Source: Deltaproteobacteria bacterium (GTDB taxonomy: Bacteria > Myxococcota_A > UBA796 > UBA2385). Taken from it: a stretch of 64,000 nt of DNA. Below the pieces are notes generated by a model. It made no database searches and was not told the origin of the DNA. It worked only from the letters and a program-made list of their open reading frames with translations. Of this stretch, positions 63,440 to 64,000 are shown piece after piece. Made by a program: the position numbers and the translations under genes. Numbering within the stretch: the stretch's first letter is position 1; every line of letters begins with the position of its first letter. The stretch is from positions 1-64,000 of the forward strand of contig JAEUKK010000121.1 of the NCBI GenBank assembly GCA_016792625.1. The letters are read 5' to 3'.

Positions 63440-63934
63440 ATGAGCCAGCCTGACGCCGCTTTCCCCGACTTCAAGGGCATGAGCGAAGAGCTCTACCAGC
63501 AGTGGGAGAAGTCCATGACCGCCTGGTGGGACCAGGTGCTGGAGTCCCCGAGCTTCCTCGACGCCACCAACAAGAACGTGTCGGGCATGGCCCGGATGCG
63601 CGCCCGCTACGAGGAGCAGGTCGACGAGCAGCTCATGAAGCTGCACCTGCCGACCCGGGGCGACATGACCCGCCTCGCGCGCATCGCGACCCTGCTCGAG
63701 AAGCGTCTGCTCGAAATGGAGGACACCATCCTCGACCTGCGCGACGGCATGGCGGCCCGCGACGCGGCGATCGCCCGCCTCGAAAAAGAGACCATCCAGG
63801 CCCGGATCGAGGCCGCCGAGGCCCGGCTAGAGCTGCGCGCCCGCCTCGACGAGCTCGCCGTCCGGCTGGACGCGGGCGCCGAGGGGGCCGAGCCGGCCGC
63901 CAAGGCCAACAAGCCCTCCCCCAAGAAGTCCTGA
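63440..63934 (+). CDS. PhaE-like PHA synthase subunit
   Basis: A 164-residue protein. The N-terminus (SEELYQQWEKSMTAWWDQVL) and the following helical stretch (NVSGMARMRARYEEQVDEQL; MTRLARIATLLEKRLLEMED) fit PhaE, the accessory subunit of class III PHA synthase, and related granule-associated proteins. It follows the phasin gene and precedes a probable phaC. Confidence 0.75.
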   Translation: MSQPDAAFPDFKGMSEELYQQWEKSMTAWWDQVLESPSFLDATNKNVSGMARMRARYEEQVDEQLMKLHLPTRGDMTRLARIATLLEKRLLEMEDTILDLRDGMAARDAAIARLEKETIQARIEAAEARLELRARLDELAVRLDAGAEGAEPAAKANKPSPKKS

Positions 63935-63946
63935 TCGGAGGCCACC

Positions 63947-64000
63947 GTGAACGTCTACACCGAAGCGGAGCGCCTCGCTGACCTCGGCCAGTTCTTGGCC
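63947..64000 (+). CDS. Start of probable PHA synthase (truncated by window)
   Basis: A GTG at 63947 with ATCGGAGG upstream opens the frame NVYTEAERLADLGQFLA, which runs off the right edge. Only 18 codons are visible, so the identification rests on position in a phaR-phasin-phaE cluster. Confidence 0.5.
   Translation, partial: MNVYTEAERLADLGQFLA

Noticed and set aside
1..64000. CRISPR array, rRNA or tRNA genes
   Set aside because: I saw no regularly spaced direct repeats of CRISPR size and no tRNA or rRNA gene apart from tmRNA.

Overview
The window is very GC-rich, codon-biased DNA from a Gram-negative bacterium with lipoprotein signals, UshA-type periplasmic enzymes and a Min system. The mix of sigma-factor-like proteins, enhancer-binding regulators, a CHAT protease, several lipoproteins and a polyhydroxyalkanoate (PHA) cluster suggests a Myxococcota or related deltaproteobacterial lineage. 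That placement is an inference; no marker gene in the window settles it.

Positions 1 to about 19,330 look like one end of an integrative genomic island. A tyrosine recombinase (17994-19223) preceded by two small excisionase-like HTH proteins points at the 3' end of a two-way legible tmRNA gene (ssrA, 19329-19699, minus strand), a classic attachment site. The island continues beyond the left edge. Its cargo is defence-like. First comes an overlapping operon (2-9492): an SNF2 helicase, an XRE regulator, a nucleotidyltransferase-fold protein, a large Eco57I/DrmMI-like adenine methylase whose target-recognition part has foreign base composition, a GIY-YIG protein and an HNH endonuclease. Next is a 1238-residue AT-richer gene (10018-13734) whose AlbA_2 / STAND-like P-loop / TPR / OB-like layout resembles animal SAMD9/SAMD9L proteins. 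Then comes a minus-strand XRE plus zinc-ribbon/TM/coiled-coil module.

From 19.7 to 35 kb the genes look chromosomal: two cyclic-nucleotide-binding-fold proteins, a PaaZ/BoxD-like aldehyde dehydrogenase, murB, a sulfotransferase, exported proteins and lipoproteins (one broken by an in-frame amber codon), two sigma-like proteins, a 5'-nucleotidase, a DECR-type reductase, a B12/radical-SAM enzyme and a DUF2058 protein.

From 35 to 41.4 kb a second, compact signalling or conflict-like patch holds a two-TM protein translationally coupled to a zinc-ribbon plus deoxyribosyltransferase/TIR-like protein, an AAA+ enhancer-binding relative lacking GAFTGA, and a CHAT (caspase-like) protease. These four genes are the second place to look for an undescribed system.

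From 41.4 to 64 kb the content is housekeeping and regulation: a PDZ/carboxypeptidase-regulatory membrane protein, a soluble chemoreceptor with a CZB zinc domain, hflX, a HelD-like helicase, a CDP-alcohol phosphatidyltransferase, a LysR/DoxX pair, rhodanese, an NtrC-family response regulator, a class III aminotransferase, minCDE (MinC has an exceptional ~280-residue Ala/Pro linker), glutaredoxin, a lipase-like hydrolase, and phaR, a phasin, a PhaE-like subunit and the first codons of a probable phaC. Tandem PhaR-like operators precede the phasin gene.
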